Positions 32,940 to 41,852 of a stretch of 45,170 bases of DNA are shown here, one piece after another. Every line of letters starts with the position of its first letter. Position 1 is the stretch's first letter. The notes under the pieces were generated by a model, which saw only the letters and a list, made by a program, of their open reading frames with translations, made no database searches and was not told where the DNA came from. The translations under genes were made by a program, and so were the position numbers. Source of the stretch: Pseudomonas sp. ANT_H12B (lineage in GTDB: Bacteria; Pseudomonadota; Gammaproteobacteria; Pseudomonadales; Pseudomonadaceae); the NCBI RefSeq assembly GCF_008369325.1, contig NZ_VOBI01000029.1, positions 1-45,170 on the forward strand. The letters are read 5' to 3'.

Positions 32940-33671
32940 ATGAGTGACAAGGATAAACAGCCGTTGGCTGCGTCGGCTTCAGCCCAACCGGAGGCGGAAA
33001 CCGCCGATGCAGCGCTGCAGCATATCGTTGACGGCTTTTTGCATTTTCATCACGAGGTTTTTCCACAGCAGGAAGAACTCTTCAAGAAACTCGCCACGGC
33101 CCAAAGCCCCAGAGCGATGTTCATCGCCTGCGCCGATTCGCGCATCGTTCCTGAACTGATCACCCAAAGCGCCCCCGGCGATTTGTTCGTCACCCGTAAC
33201 GTCGGCAACGTTGTGCCGCCTTATGGGCAAATGAATGGCGGTGTTTCCACGGCAATCGAATACGCCGTTCTGGCCCTCGGCGTGCAGCACATCATCATCT
33301 GCGGGCACTCTGACTGTGGCGCGATGCGCGCAGTGCTCAACCCGCAAAGCCTGGAAAAAATGCCGACGGTCAAAGCCTGGTTGCGTCATGCCGAAGTGGC
33401 AAAAACCATGGTCCAGGAAAACTGCCACTGCGCTGACGAAAACGAAAGCATGCACGTCCTCACCGAGGAGAATGTGATCGCCCAGCTGCAGCATTTGCGC
33501 ACGCACCCGTCGGTAGCCTCGCGCATGGCCAATGGTCAGTTGTTTATCCATGGCTGGATCTACAACATCGAAACCAGCGAAATCAGAGCTTACGACGCGG
33601 ACAAGGGTTGTTTCCTGCCGCTCGATGGCAGCCTTCCGATTCCGGTGGCGACGCCCAAAGCGCGCTTCTAA
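32940..33671 (+). CDS. Beta-class carbonic anhydrase
   Basis: A 243-residue beta-carbonic anhydrase interconverting CO2 and bicarbonate. The zinc ligands are Cys64 (FIACADSR, with the Asp66/Arg68 dyad), His123 and Cys126 (CGHSDCGAMR). The first about 22 residues form a low-complexity polar extension (ASASAQPEAETADAA). An AGAGGA ribosome binding site lies upstream. It precedes a SulP transporter, matching PA0102-PA0103 order, so the two probably supply bicarbonate; a terminator-like hairpin between them may set their ratio. Confidence 0.93.
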   Translation: MSDKDKQPLAASASAQPEAETADAALQHIVDGFLHFHHEVFPQQEELFKKLATAQSPRAMFIACADSRIVPELITQSAPGDLFVTRNVGNVVPPYGQMNGGVSTAIEYAVLALGVQHIIICGHSDCGAMRAVLNPQSLEKMPTVKAWLRHAEVAKTMVQENCHCADENESMHVLTEENVIAQLQHLRTHPSVASRMANGQLFIHGWIYNIETSEIRAYDADKGCFLPLDGSLPIPVATPKARF

Positions 33672-33696
33672 ATCCTCCTAAATCCCGTGTGGTTTA

Positions 33697-33728
33697 GCCG
33701 AGGCTGCTGATCAAGCAGCCCGGCTTTT
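33697..33728 (+). terminator. Hairpin between carbonic anhydrase and SulP genes
   Basis: GCCG-A-GGCTGCT pairs with AGCAGCC-C-CGGC (one mismatch) and TTTT follows. It may be an intra-operon attenuator. Confidence 0.6.
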
Positions 33729-33760
33729 CCACGCCTGAAGAAAACTTCGGGAGAATCACC

Positions 33761-35287
33761 ATGCGTGCTGCGCAATTAAAAGCTGTTCTGCCACGGGAGC
33801 TGCTGGCTTCGGTGGTTGTGTTTCTCGTCGCCCTGCCCTTGTGTATGGGTATTGCCATTGCTTCGGGACTGCCTCCCTCCAAAGGTCTGATCACCGGGAT
33901 CATCGGTGGCTTGGTAGTGGGCTGGATTGCCGGTTCGCCACTGCAAGTCAGCGGCCCGGCAGCGGGTTTGGCTGTTCTGGTGTTCGAACTGGTCCGCCAG
34001 CATGGTGTCGCTATGCTCGGGCCAATCCTGCTGCTGGCCGGTTTTCTGCAGTTGGTGGCCGGGCGCTTGAAACTCGGGTGCTGGTTTCGGGTGACGGCGC
34101 CAGCGGTGGTCTATGGCATGCTCGCCGGGATTGGCGTATTGATCGTGCTATCACAGGTTCATGTGATGCTCGACGCCGTACCCAAACCTTCCGGGCTGGA
34201 TAACCTCTCAGCCTTCCCGGCCGCTGTAGCCCAGGCTTTGCCGTCATTTGGCTGGCAGGCAGGTCTGCTCGGCCTATCGACCATCGTCGTGATGTACCTG
34301 TGGGAAAAATTCCGCCCGCAGTCCCTGCGTTTTGTTCCCGGTGCCTTGCTCGGTGTCGGTCTGGCAACGGTCGCCAGCCTGGGACTCGCGCTGCAAGTCA
34401 AACGCGTGGAAGTACCGGCGAATCTGGCGGAGGCCATTGATTGGCTGAAACCGGCGGACTTGCTCAACCTGGCAGACCCCACTCTGCTGATCGCCGCGTT
34501 CGCCGTGGCCTTCATCGCCAGTGCCGAAACCCTGCTCTCGGCTGCCGCGGTGGATCGTATGCACAGCGGCCAGCGCTCCGACTTCGACCGGGAACTGTCG
34601 GCTCAAGGGGTGGGGAATATGCTCTGCGGCTTGCTTGGCGCACTGCCAATGACCGGTGTGATCGTGCGCAGTTCGGCCAACGTTCAGGCCGGCGCGACCA
34701 CGCGACTGTCGACGATCTTTCATGGTCTGTGGCTGTTGGCATTCGTCCTGTTGCTGTCTAGCGTGCTGCAAAGCATTCCGGTAGCGAGCCTGGCGGGTGT
34801 GCTGGTTTACACCGGCTTCAAACTGGTCGACCTGAAAGCCTTTCGTGGCCTGGGTCGTTATGGCCGGATGCCGATGTTCACTTACGCAGCAACCGCTCTG
34901 GCGATCATCTTCACCGACTTGCTGACCGGCGTGCTGATCGGTTTCGGTCTGACCCTGGCCAAACTGGCCTGGAAAGCGTCGCGGCTGAAAATCAGCCTGA
35001 TCGATCTGCCCAAGGACGGCGAAATGGAACTGCGATTGATTGGCGCAGCAACCTTCCTCAAGGTGCCGGCGCTGACCCAGGTACTGGGGACCATTCCGGC
35101 AGGCACGACGGTGCATGTGCCGCTCAATAACCTGAGCTACATCGATCACTCCTGTCTGGAGTTGCTTGAAGAATGGGGTCGGGCCAATGCGGCCAAGGGT
35201 TCGAAACTGCTGATTGAGGCGCGAGGGTTGAAGCGCAGGCTTGAAGGTCGTTTACGAACCACCACCGGCGTCGGTTCGGCTGCATAG
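33761..35287 (+). CDS. SulP family inorganic anion transporter
   Basis: A 508-residue inner-membrane transporter with about 10-12 helices and a C-terminal STAS-like domain (about 400-490; NNLSYIDHSCLELLEEWG, LLIEARGLKRRLEG). The SulP signature region is SGPAAGLAVLVF, and SAQGVGNMLCGLLGALPMTG is the second conserved loop. Homologs carry sulfate, bicarbonate or other anions. Next to a carbonic anhydrase gene, bicarbonate is the more likely substrate, as in BicA. No fusion to the anhydrase. A REPIN follows. Confidence 0.88.
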   Translation: MRAAQLKAVLPRELLASVVVFLVALPLCMGIAIASGLPPSKGLITGIIGGLVVGWIAGSPLQVSGPAAGLAVLVFELVRQHGVAMLGPILLLAGFLQLVAGRLKLGCWFRVTAPAVVYGMLAGIGVLIVLSQVHVMLDAVPKPSGLDNLSAFPAAVAQALPSFGWQAGLLGLSTIVVMYLWEKFRPQSLRFVPGALLGVGLATVASLGLALQVKRVEVPANLAEAIDWLKPADLLNLADPTLLIAAFAVAFIASAETLLSAAAVDRMHSGQRSDFDRELSAQGVGNMLCGLLGALPMTGVIVRSSANVQAGATTRLSTIFHGLWLLAFVLLLSSVLQSIPVASLAGVLVYTGFKLVDLKAFRGLGRYGRMPMFTYAATALAIIFTDLLTGVLIGFGLTLAKLAWKASRLKISLIDLPKDGEMELRLIGAATFLKVPALTQVLGTIPAGTTVHVPLNNLSYIDHSCLELLEEWGRANAAKGSKLLIEARGLKRRLEGRLRTTTGVGSAA

Positions 35288-35289
35288 AA

Positions 35290-35378
35290 AACAGCGAGCT
35301 TGCTCGCGATGGCGATTGGTCATTCAACATTCATGTCGACTGACACACCGCGATCGCGAGCAAGCTCGCTCCCACAGG
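35290..35378. repeat. REPIN (paired inverted REP elements)
   Basis: The left REP contains GCGAGCTTGCTCGCGATGGC (from 35293). The right REP, inverted, contains GCGAGCAAGCTCGCTCCCAC, and the two are separated by about 45 bases. It lies between convergent genes and is a typical P. fluorescens repeat. Confidence 0.85.
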
Positions 35379-35400
35379 GGGATTGTGTCGGGGCTGAAAA

Positions 35401-36051
35401 TCAAGCCGCCGGCTGATCCAGCTCCAGACCTACACCCAACTGACGCGACAGGCACGGCCAGCGCTTCCATGCAGCGCCGGTGTCCGGGCTGTTGAGTTTC
35501 TCACGGTAGGCTTCTACCGATTCCAGCGCGAAACTTTCTTCATTGAGCATTTCGTCGACAGCGTGATGCACCGCCTCATCCAGTTGGTTAGCGAACGCCT
35601 CACCGATCAGTTGGTGAGCAATCAGGTTGGCAACAGTCATGTCCAGTGGGATCAGCGGCTGGCCAAAATGCTTGATGTACAGGTCATTGACCTCTTCGAC
35701 CAGTCGGTGCGCCAGATAGGCTTCGTCCAGCAGGCTGTCCAGACCAACGTGACCGGTCATGATCGCCGGGGGCTGGAGGAAGAACTGCTCGGCGATTTTC
35801 AGCACCGGTTTGATCTGTGTTTCGATACCCGCTTCCCTGGCGACTTCATTGGCTGCATCCAGCAGGTCCGGCACTTGTTCTATATACGCGGCCACAAAAC
35901 GCGTCATCACGCCGTTGGCGTCGACATCCGGCAATTGGATGGCAGAGTGAAGGTGTGGCAGTTGGGTTTCCAGCTGACGAGTCAGCAGGCCGGTTTCGGC
36001 TTCGTGTTGTTGGGCTTTTTGGATCTGCTCGCGCAATGCGGCGGTGTTCAT
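35401..36051 (-). CDS. Conserved protein of unknown function (PA0104-like)
   Basis: A 216-residue mostly helical protein, starting MNTAALREQIQKAQQHEAET, with no signal peptide or membrane helix. Conserved-looking blocks are VMTRFVAAYIEQVPDLLDAA, HVGLDSLLDEAYLAHRLVEE and VANLIAHQLIGEAFANQLDE. I chose ATG 36051; an in-frame ATG at 36075 is possible. Its position between the SulP transporter and coxB matches PA0104. Role unknown. Confidence 0.8.
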   Translation of the reverse strand: MNTAALREQIQKAQQHEAETGLLTRQLETQLPHLHSAIQLPDVDANGVMTRFVAAYIEQVPDLLDAANEVAREAGIETQIKPVLKIAEQFFLQPPAIMTGHVGLDSLLDEAYLAHRLVEEVNDLYIKHFGQPLIPLDMTVANLIAHQLIGEAFANQLDEAVHHAVDEMLNEESFALESVEAYREKLNSPDTGAAWKRWPCLSRQLGVGLELDQPAA

Positions 36052-36422
36052 GAAAACTCCAGGATACAAAGGCAATGAAATAGGGAAGACATAACTTAGC
36101 TGGCTTATGAAAAATGCTAAGACGCATTTGTCATAATTGTTTCATCCTTGAGACGCCTCCGTTATATCGGTTTGCCACCACTCGTCTGCATCCTTCTCCA
36201 TTCGTGACCTGGAACGCAAGTCCAAGCTGTTTCAGTTGATTTACGCCATCACATTGCGAGGTGGCAGTCGCTGGCTATACTCGGGTGGGAATGGAGTTAG
36301 CTGATGACGCCCGACTGCACACGCAGCAAGGCTCGGTGATTCAAGTTCGTAGTCTGAAAAAGCCGCTCCCTTGCCGCAGGTGAAAGCCGGCGGGATAACA
36401 AGAACGATAAGGGGAACCCGCA
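36052..36422. promoter_or_regulatory. Promoter region of the aa3 oxidase cluster
   Basis: A gene-free stretch of 371 bases. A sigma70-like promoter is visible: TTGCGA (36254-36259), 16 bases, TATACT (36276-36281). It gives a leader of about 130 bases before coxB. An AAGGGGAA site precedes ATG 36423. In P. aeruginosa this cluster is induced by starvation and RpoS, not testable here. Confidence 0.55.
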
Positions 36423-37550
36423 ATGATGCGACATCCACACGTCTGGATGGGCCTCCTGTTGTGGTCGATTTTCAGTCAGGCGCAAGCCGCCTGGACTGTA
36501 AATATGGCGCCTGGAGCGACTGAAATCAGTCACGCAGTATTTGACCTGCACATGACCATTTTCTGGATCTGTGTAGTGATCGGCATCATCGTCTTCGGCG
36601 CCATGTTCTGGTCGATGATGGTCCACCGCCGCTCTACCGGGCAGGTGGCCGCAAAATTTCATGAAAGCACCACCGTCGAAATCCTCTGGACCATCGTGCC
36701 CTTCCTGATTCTGGTGGCCATGGCGGTTCCCGCGACTGCAACCCTGATCAAGATGTACGACGCCAGTGAGCCGGATATCGATATCCAGGTCACCGGCTAT
36801 CAGTGGAAGTGGCACTACAAATACCTGGGTCAGGACGTTGAGTTCTTCAGCAACCTGACCACGCCCGCCGACCAGATCCACAACAAGGAAACCAAGGGCG
36901 AGCACTACCTGCTTGAAGTCGACAAGCCACTGGTGCTGCCAATCGGCGCCAAGGTGCGCTTCCTGGTGACTTCCGCCGACGTCATCCACTCCTGGTGGGT
37001 GCCGGCCTTTGCGGTCAAGCGCGATGCGATTCCGGGGTTCGTCAACGAAGCCTGGACCCGCATCGACAAGCCCGGCATCTACCGCGGTCAATGCGCCGAA
37101 TTGTGCGGCAAGGACCACGGCTTCATGCCGATCGTGGTCGAGGTCAAGGAAAAGGCCGATTACGAAAAATGGCTGGGCGAGCGCAAGGCTGAAGCCCTGC
37201 AGCTTAAAGAGCTGACCAGCAAGGAATGGACCCTCGACGAGCTCAAAGAGCGCGGCGACAAGGTCTATCACACCACTTGCGTGGCCTGTCACCAGGCCGA
37301 AGGCCAGGGCCTGCCGCCGATGTTCCCGGCGCTCAAAGGCTCGAAAATCGCCACCGGACCGAAAGATGCGCACTTGAGCATTGTCTTCCACGGCAAGCCC
37401 GGCACCTCCATGGCGGCGTTCGGCAAGCAACTCTCGGAAGTCGACATCGCAGCGGTCGTGACCTACGAACGTAACGCCTGGGGCAATGACAAGGGCGACA
37501 TGGTCACCCCTAAAGAAGTGCTTGAGCTGAAACAGGCGGAAAGCAAATGA
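36423..37550 (+). CDS. coxB: Cytochrome c oxidase subunit II with fused cytochrome c
   Basis: A 375-residue caa3/aa3-type subunit II. It has a signal peptide (LLLWSIFSQAQA) and two membrane helices (about 40-64 and 80-105). The periplasmic CuA site uses His189 (VIHSWWVPAF), Cys224 and Cys228 (CAELCGKDHGFM), His232 and Met235. The C-terminal extension carries a c-type heme motif CVACH (286-290). It accepts electrons from soluble cytochrome c and passes them to subunit I. First gene of the oxidase operon. Confidence 0.96.
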   Translation: MMRHPHVWMGLLLWSIFSQAQAAWTVNMAPGATEISHAVFDLHMTIFWICVVIGIIVFGAMFWSMMVHRRSTGQVAAKFHESTTVEILWTIVPFLILVAMAVPATATLIKMYDASEPDIDIQVTGYQWKWHYKYLGQDVEFFSNLTTPADQIHNKETKGEHYLLEVDKPLVLPIGAKVRFLVTSADVIHSWWVPAFAVKRDAIPGFVNEAWTRIDKPGIYRGQCAELCGKDHGFMPIVVEVKEKADYEKWLGERKAEALQLKELTSKEWTLDELKERGDKVYHTTCVACHQAEGQGLPPMFPALKGSKIATGPKDAHLSIVFHGKPGTSMAAFGKQLSEVDIAAVVTYERNAWGNDKGDMVTPKEVLELKQAESK

Positions 37551-37632
37551 CCCGGTCTATTGCGCACGTAAGGAACCGGTCGGGGCACTGCGCCCTGGCC
37601 TGCCCAGCCCACCTGTTTGCAGGAGACAGGAC

Positions 37633-39225
37633 ATGACTGCTGTCGTCGATGACCATGTTCATACCGGCACCGCCCATGCCCACGGGCCCGCCAAAGGCCT
37701 GATGCGCTGGGTGCTGACCACCAACCACAAGGATATCGGCACGCTGTACCTGTGGTTCGCGTTCTCGATGTTCTTGCTCGGCGGCTCGTTCGCGATGGTG
37801 ATTCGCGCCGAGCTGTTCCAGCCCGGGCTGCAAATCGTCCAGCCGGAATTCTTCAACCAGATGACCACCATGCATGGCCTGGTGATGGTTTTCGGGGCGG
37901 TGATGCCGGCCTTCGTCGGCCTCGCCAACTGGATGATCCCGTTGATGATCGGCGCGCCGGACATGGCCCTGCCACGGATGAACAACTTCAGCTTCTGGCT
38001 ATTGCCGGCGGCGTTCATCCTGCTGGTGTCGACCCTGTTCACCCCCGGTGGCGGACCGAACTTCGGCTGGACGTTCTACGCTCCGCTGTCGACGACCTAC
38101 GCACCGGAAAGCGTGACGTTCTTCATCTTCGCCATCCACTTGATGGGGATCAGTTCGATCATGGGTGCGATCAACGTGATCGCGACCATCCTCAACCTGC
38201 GCGCCCCCGGCATGACGCTGATGAAAATGCCGCTGTTCGTCTGGACCTGGCTGATCACCGCGTTCCTGCTGATCGCGGTGATGCCGGTACTGGCGGGTTG
38301 CGTGACGATGATGCTGATGGACATCCACTTCGGCACCAGTTTCTTCAGTGCCGCCGGTGGCGGTGACCCGGTGCTGTTCCAGCACGTGTTCTGGTTCTTC
38401 GGTCACCCCGAGGTGTACATCATGATCCTGCCGGCCTTCGGGGCCGTCAGCTCGATCATCCCGGCCTTTTCGCGCAAGCCACTGTTCGGCTACACCTCGA
38501 TGGTCTACGCCACGGCGAGCATCGCGTTCCTGTCGTTCATCGTCTGGGCACACCACATGTTCGTGGTCGGCATTCCGCTGGTGGGCGAGTTGTTCTTCAT
38601 GTATGCCACGCTGCTGATCGCGGTGCCCACCGGCGTTAAGGTGTTCAACTGGGCGAGCACCATGTGGCAAGGCTCGCTGACCTTTGAGACACCGATGCTG
38701 TTTGCGGTGGCGTTCGTGATCCTGTTCTCCATTGGCGGTTTCTCCGGGCTGATGCTGGCCATCGCCCCGGCGGACTTCCAGTATCAAGACACCTACTTCG
38801 TGGTCGCGCACTTCCACTACGTACTGGTGCCGGGGGCGATCTTCGGGATCTTCGCTTCGGCCTACTACTGGCTGCCGAAATGGACTGGCCACATGTACGA
38901 CGAAACCCTCGGCAAGCTGCACTTCTGGCTGTCGTTCATCGGCATGAACATGGCCTTCTTTCCGATGCACTTCGTGGGGCTGGCGGGGATGCCGCGGCGG
39001 ATTCCGGACTACAACCTGCAATTCGCCGACTTCAATATGGTGTCGTCGATCGGCGCGTTCATGTTCGGCGCCACGCAGATCTTCTTCCTGTTTATCGTGA
39101 TCAAGACCATTCGCGGCGGCGAGCCAGCACCGGCCAAACCGTGGGATGGGGCTGAAGGCCTGGAATGGAGTGTTCCGTCACCGGCGCCATATCACACGTT
39201 CACTACACCGCCGGAAGTGAAATGA
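37633..39225 (+). CDS. coxA: Cytochrome c oxidase subunit I
   Basis: A 530-residue catalytic subunit with 12 helices and the heme a and heme a3-CuB sites. Landmarks are MTTMHGLVMVFGAVMPAF (heme a histidine), FGHPEVYIMILPAFG (CuB His cross-linked to Tyr), VWAHHMFVVG (two CuB histidines) and VVAHFHYVLVPG (heme a3 and heme a histidines). The ESVTFFIFAIHLMG and K-channel regions fit A-type oxidases. An AGGAGAC ribosome binding site lies upstream; 82 bases separate it from coxB. Confidence 0.97.
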   Translation: MTAVVDDHVHTGTAHAHGPAKGLMRWVLTTNHKDIGTLYLWFAFSMFLLGGSFAMVIRAELFQPGLQIVQPEFFNQMTTMHGLVMVFGAVMPAFVGLANWMIPLMIGAPDMALPRMNNFSFWLLPAAFILLVSTLFTPGGGPNFGWTFYAPLSTTYAPESVTFFIFAIHLMGISSIMGAINVIATILNLRAPGMTLMKMPLFVWTWLITAFLLIAVMPVLAGCVTMMLMDIHFGTSFFSAAGGGDPVLFQHVFWFFGHPEVYIMILPAFGAVSSIIPAFSRKPLFGYTSMVYATASIAFLSFIVWAHHMFVVGIPLVGELFFMYATLLIAVPTGVKVFNWASTMWQGSLTFETPMLFAVAFVILFSIGGFSGLMLAIAPADFQYQDTYFVVAHFHYVLVPGAIFGIFASAYYWLPKWTGHMYDETLGKLHFWLSFIGMNMAFFPMHFVGLAGMPRRIPDYNLQFADFNMVSSIGAFMFGATQIFFLFIVIKTIRGGEPAPAKPWDGAEGLEWSVPSPAPYHTFTTPPEVK

Positions 39226-39250
39226 ACCCCCTCGGCCTTGCAGGAATTCT

Positions 39251-39330
39251 TGTGGGAGCTGGCTTGCCTGCGATGCATGCGACGCGGTGTGTCAGACATA
39301 TTGCCATCGCGGGCAAGCCCACTCCCACAG
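39251..39330. repeat. REPIN inside the oxidase operon
   Basis: TGTGGGAGCTGGCTTGCCTG at the left faces GCGGGCAAGCCCACTCCCAC at the right across about 40 bases. It lies in the 130-base gap between coxA and cox11, so it is transcribed with the operon and could affect mRNA stability there. Confidence 0.85.
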
Positions 39331-39354
39331 GGCTCTGCGTGGAGGGCTTGAATC

Positions 39355-39906
39355 ATGGCTGATTCGATTTCGATGAAAAAACTGGTCACCCGCCTGTTGC
39401 TGGTGGTGGTGGCGATGTTTGTCTTCGGGTTTGCCCTGGTGCCGATCTACGACGTGATGTGCAAGGCGTTCGGCATCAACGGCAAGACCGGCGGGCAGTA
39501 TGAGGGCGAGCAAACGGTCGACACCTCGCGGCAGGTTCGCGTGCAGTTTCTGTCGACCAACGCCGCCGACATGTCCTGGGATTTCTATCCCAAGGCCGAT
39601 GAACTGACCGCCAACCCGGGGGCGGTGAACGAGATGATTTTCATCGCCCATAACCCGACCGATCGCCCGATGAGCGCCCAGGCAGTGCCGAGTATCGCGC
39701 CCAGCAATGCGGCAGCGTACTTCCACAAGACCGAATGTTTCTGCTTTACCCAGCAAGTGCTTCAGCCCGGTGAACGGATCGAGATGCCGGTACGTTTCAT
39801 CGTTGACCGTGACATGCCCAAGGATGTGAAGCACCTGACGCTGTCCTACACGCTGTTCGACATCACCGCCCGACATCCACCGGTGGCCGTAAATACTGGC
39901 GGCTGA
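39355..39906 (+). CDS. Cytochrome c oxidase assembly protein Cox11/CtaG
   Basis: A 183-residue copper chaperone that delivers CuB to subunit I. It has one N-terminal membrane helix (VTRLLLVVVAMFVFGFALVP) and a periplasmic domain with the copper-binding CFCF motif (Cys128, Cys130 in ECFCFTQQVL). The extra Cys36 just after the helix (YDVMCKAFG) is also typical. It is full length and follows coxA across a REPIN. Confidence 0.94.
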   Translation: MADSISMKKLVTRLLLVVVAMFVFGFALVPIYDVMCKAFGINGKTGGQYEGEQTVDTSRQVRVQFLSTNAADMSWDFYPKADELTANPGAVNEMIFIAHNPTDRPMSAQAVPSIAPSNAAAYFHKTECFCFTQQVLQPGERIEMPVRFIVDRDMPKDVKHLTLSYTLFDITARHPPVAVNTGG

Positions 39907-39931
39907 GCGTGCCCGATAAGGAGAACAATAA

Positions 39932-40819
39932 ATGGCAACTCATGAACACTATTACGTACCGGCCCAGAGCAAATGGCCGATCATCGCCACCGTCGGCATG
40001 TTCGTCACGGTGTTCGGCCTGGCCACCTGGTTCAACGATCTGAAGGCCGCGCGACCAGAATCCCACGGCCCGCTGATCTTTTTCGTCGGCAGCCTGCTGC
40101 TGGCCTACATGCTGTTTGGCTGGTTCGGTACGGTGATCAAGGAAAGTCGTCAGGGGCTGTACAGCGCGCAGATGGATCGTTCGTTCCGCTGGGGCATGAG
40201 CTGGTTCATTTTCTCGGAGGTGATGTTCTTCATCGCCTTCTTCGGCGCGCTGTTTTATGTGCGCAACGTCACTGGCCCCTCACTGGGCGGTGAAGGCGCC
40301 AAAGGCATCGCGCATATGCTGTGGCCGAACTTCGAATTCGTCTGGCCGCTGCTGAACAACCCGGACCCGAAACTCTTCCCGGCACCCAAGGACGTCATCA
40401 GTCCATGGGGCCTGCCGCTGCTCAATACCGTGCTGCTGGTGAGTTCCAGCGTCACCGTGACCATTGCCCACCACGCATTGAAAAAGGGCCATCGCGGCGC
40501 ACTGAAAATCTGGCTGGCGATCACTGTATTGCTCGGTTGTGCATTTCTGGGTTTCCAGGCTGAAGAATACATCCACGCCTATCAGGAACTGGGCCTGACC
40601 CTGGGTTCGGGGATCTACGGTGCGACCTTCTTCATGCTCACCGGTTTCCACGGCGCCCACGTGACCATGGGCACCATCATCCTGTTCGTGATGCTGATGC
40701 GGGTCATGCGCGGGCACTTCGATAACGAACATCAGTTCGGCTTCGAGGCGGCGAGTTGGTATTGGCACTTCGTGGACGTGGTGTGGATCGGGCTGTTTGT
40801 TTTCGTCTACGTGCTCTGA
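39932..40819 (+). CDS. coxC: Cytochrome c oxidase subunit III
   Basis: A 295-residue integral subunit with seven helices. It has YVPAQSKWPIIATVG at the start, SRQGLYSAQMDRSFRWGMSW, FFMLTGFHGAHVTMGT and FGFEAASWYWHFVDVVWIGL at the end, all typical of subunit III. It stabilises subunit I and may take part in oxygen access. A TAAGGAG ribosome binding site lies upstream. Confidence 0.95.
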   Translation: MATHEHYYVPAQSKWPIIATVGMFVTVFGLATWFNDLKAARPESHGPLIFFVGSLLLAYMLFGWFGTVIKESRQGLYSAQMDRSFRWGMSWFIFSEVMFFIAFFGALFYVRNVTGPSLGGEGAKGIAHMLWPNFEFVWPLLNNPDPKLFPAPKDVISPWGLPLLNTVLLVSSSVTVTIAHHALKKGHRGALKIWLAITVLLGCAFLGFQAEEYIHAYQELGLTLGSGIYGATFFMLTGFHGAHVTMGTIILFVMLMRVMRGHFDNEHQFGFEAASWYWHFVDVVWIGLFVFVYVL

Positions 40820-40837
40820 GGCTTTTGACGTAAAGAG

Positions 40838-41041
40838 TTACCAAGGCACATGCGACACCAACTGGCCGCTGAAAAAACCCCAGGCAATCAAGCCGACGGT
40901 GATGGCGGCCAGGGCAACACGAACACTCAAGGCAATGACGAGGCGGTTCGAGCTGCTGTCGTCCTTGACCAGAAAAAACAGGCCGCTGAACAGGCTGACA
41001 ACCGTGGCAATCAGCATCAGGACGATGGCTGCTTTGAGCAT
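40838..41041 (-). CDS. DUF2909 twin-transmembrane protein
   Basis: A 67-residue protein with two hydrophobic helices: AIVLMLIATVVSLFSGLFFLV, then VALAAITVGLIAWGFFSGQL, with a KDDSSSNRL loop between. It lies on the opposite strand within the oxidase cluster, as PA0109 does in P. aeruginosa. Possible oxidase assembly role is inferred from this conserved position. Confidence 0.8.
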   Translation of the reverse strand: MLKAAIVLMLIATVVSLFSGLFFLVKDDSSSNRLVIALSVRVALAAITVGLIAWGFFSGQLVSHVPW

Positions 41042-41111
41042 GGTGAGACTCCGGGGGATAGGCGATGCACTTGAGTATAGCTATCGCGACTACCGACTTT
41101 CTGGCGACGCC

Positions 41112-41852
41112 ATGAAGCGCTTTCGGCCGGGTGTCGTGCCGACCCTGGTGGTTGCGCTTTTGCTGCCGCTGCTGGTGTCGCTCGGGTTCTGGCAATTGAG
41201 CCGGGGCGCGGAGAAAAGCGCGCTGCTGCAAAGCTATACCGAACGCCGTGCCGCCGAACCAATGGCCAGCACTGAGCTGCAACACACTGAGGATCCGGCC
41301 TTTCGCCGCGTTCGTCTGCACGGCCAGTTTGATGGCGCCCACAGCCTATTGCTGGATAACCGTCAGCGTAACGGCAAGGTCGGCGTCGAGTTGCTGCAAC
41401 CGTTTCAGGATCAGGCGACCGGGCGCTGGCTGCTGGTCAATCGCGGCTGGCTGCCGTGGCCGGATCGGCGCACACCGCCGCAATTCAAAACACCTACTGA
41501 AGCCTTGAGTCTCGACGCCTGGGTCTACGTCTCTCCTGGTGCCACCTTCCAGCTCCACGCCGACCCGAGCACCACGACCTGGCCTCAGTTGGTGACAGCG
41601 GTTGAGCCGGCGAAGCTCTGGACGACCCTCGGCCGCGAAGGTTTTACCTACGAATTACGTGCACAAAGCGGTCCCGCGAGCTACCAGGCCGATTGGCCCG
41701 TGGTGGCCATGGGGCCGGAAAAACACCTGGCTTATGCCGTGCAGTGGTTCGCGATGTCGATCGCACTGTTCGGCCTTTATCTCTATCTCGGCTGGCATAA
41801 CGCAAAGGAGAAACACCATGGGAGCGGCCATGAATCCACCCAGCATGTCTGA
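41112..41852 (+). CDS. SURF1 family oxidase assembly protein
   Basis: A 246-residue membrane protein with helices at both ends (VVPTLVVALLLPLLVSLGFW and YAVQWFAMSIALFGLYLYLG) and a periplasmic domain between. SURF1 signatures are LGFWQLSRGAEKSALL, LLDNRQRNGKVGVELLQPF and LLVNRGWLP. SURF1 helps insert heme A into subunit I. I chose ATG 41112, the first giving the family N-terminus. Its 3' end overlaps the next gene by 35 bases. Confidence 0.93.
   Translation: MKRFRPGVVPTLVVALLLPLLVSLGFWQLSRGAEKSALLQSYTERRAAEPMASTELQHTEDPAFRRVRLHGQFDGAHSLLLDNRQRNGKVGVELLQPFQDQATGRWLLVNRGWLPWPDRRTPPQFKTPTEALSLDAWVYVSPGATFQLHADPSTTTWPQLVTAVEPAKLWTTLGREGFTYELRAQSGPASYQADWPVVAMGPEKHLAYAVQWFAMSIALFGLYLYLGWHNAKEKHHGSGHESTQHV

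Noticed and set aside
35290..35378. CRISPR-like repeat at the inverted REP pair
   Set aside because: There are only two inverted units and no regular spacers or cas genes; it is a REPIN.
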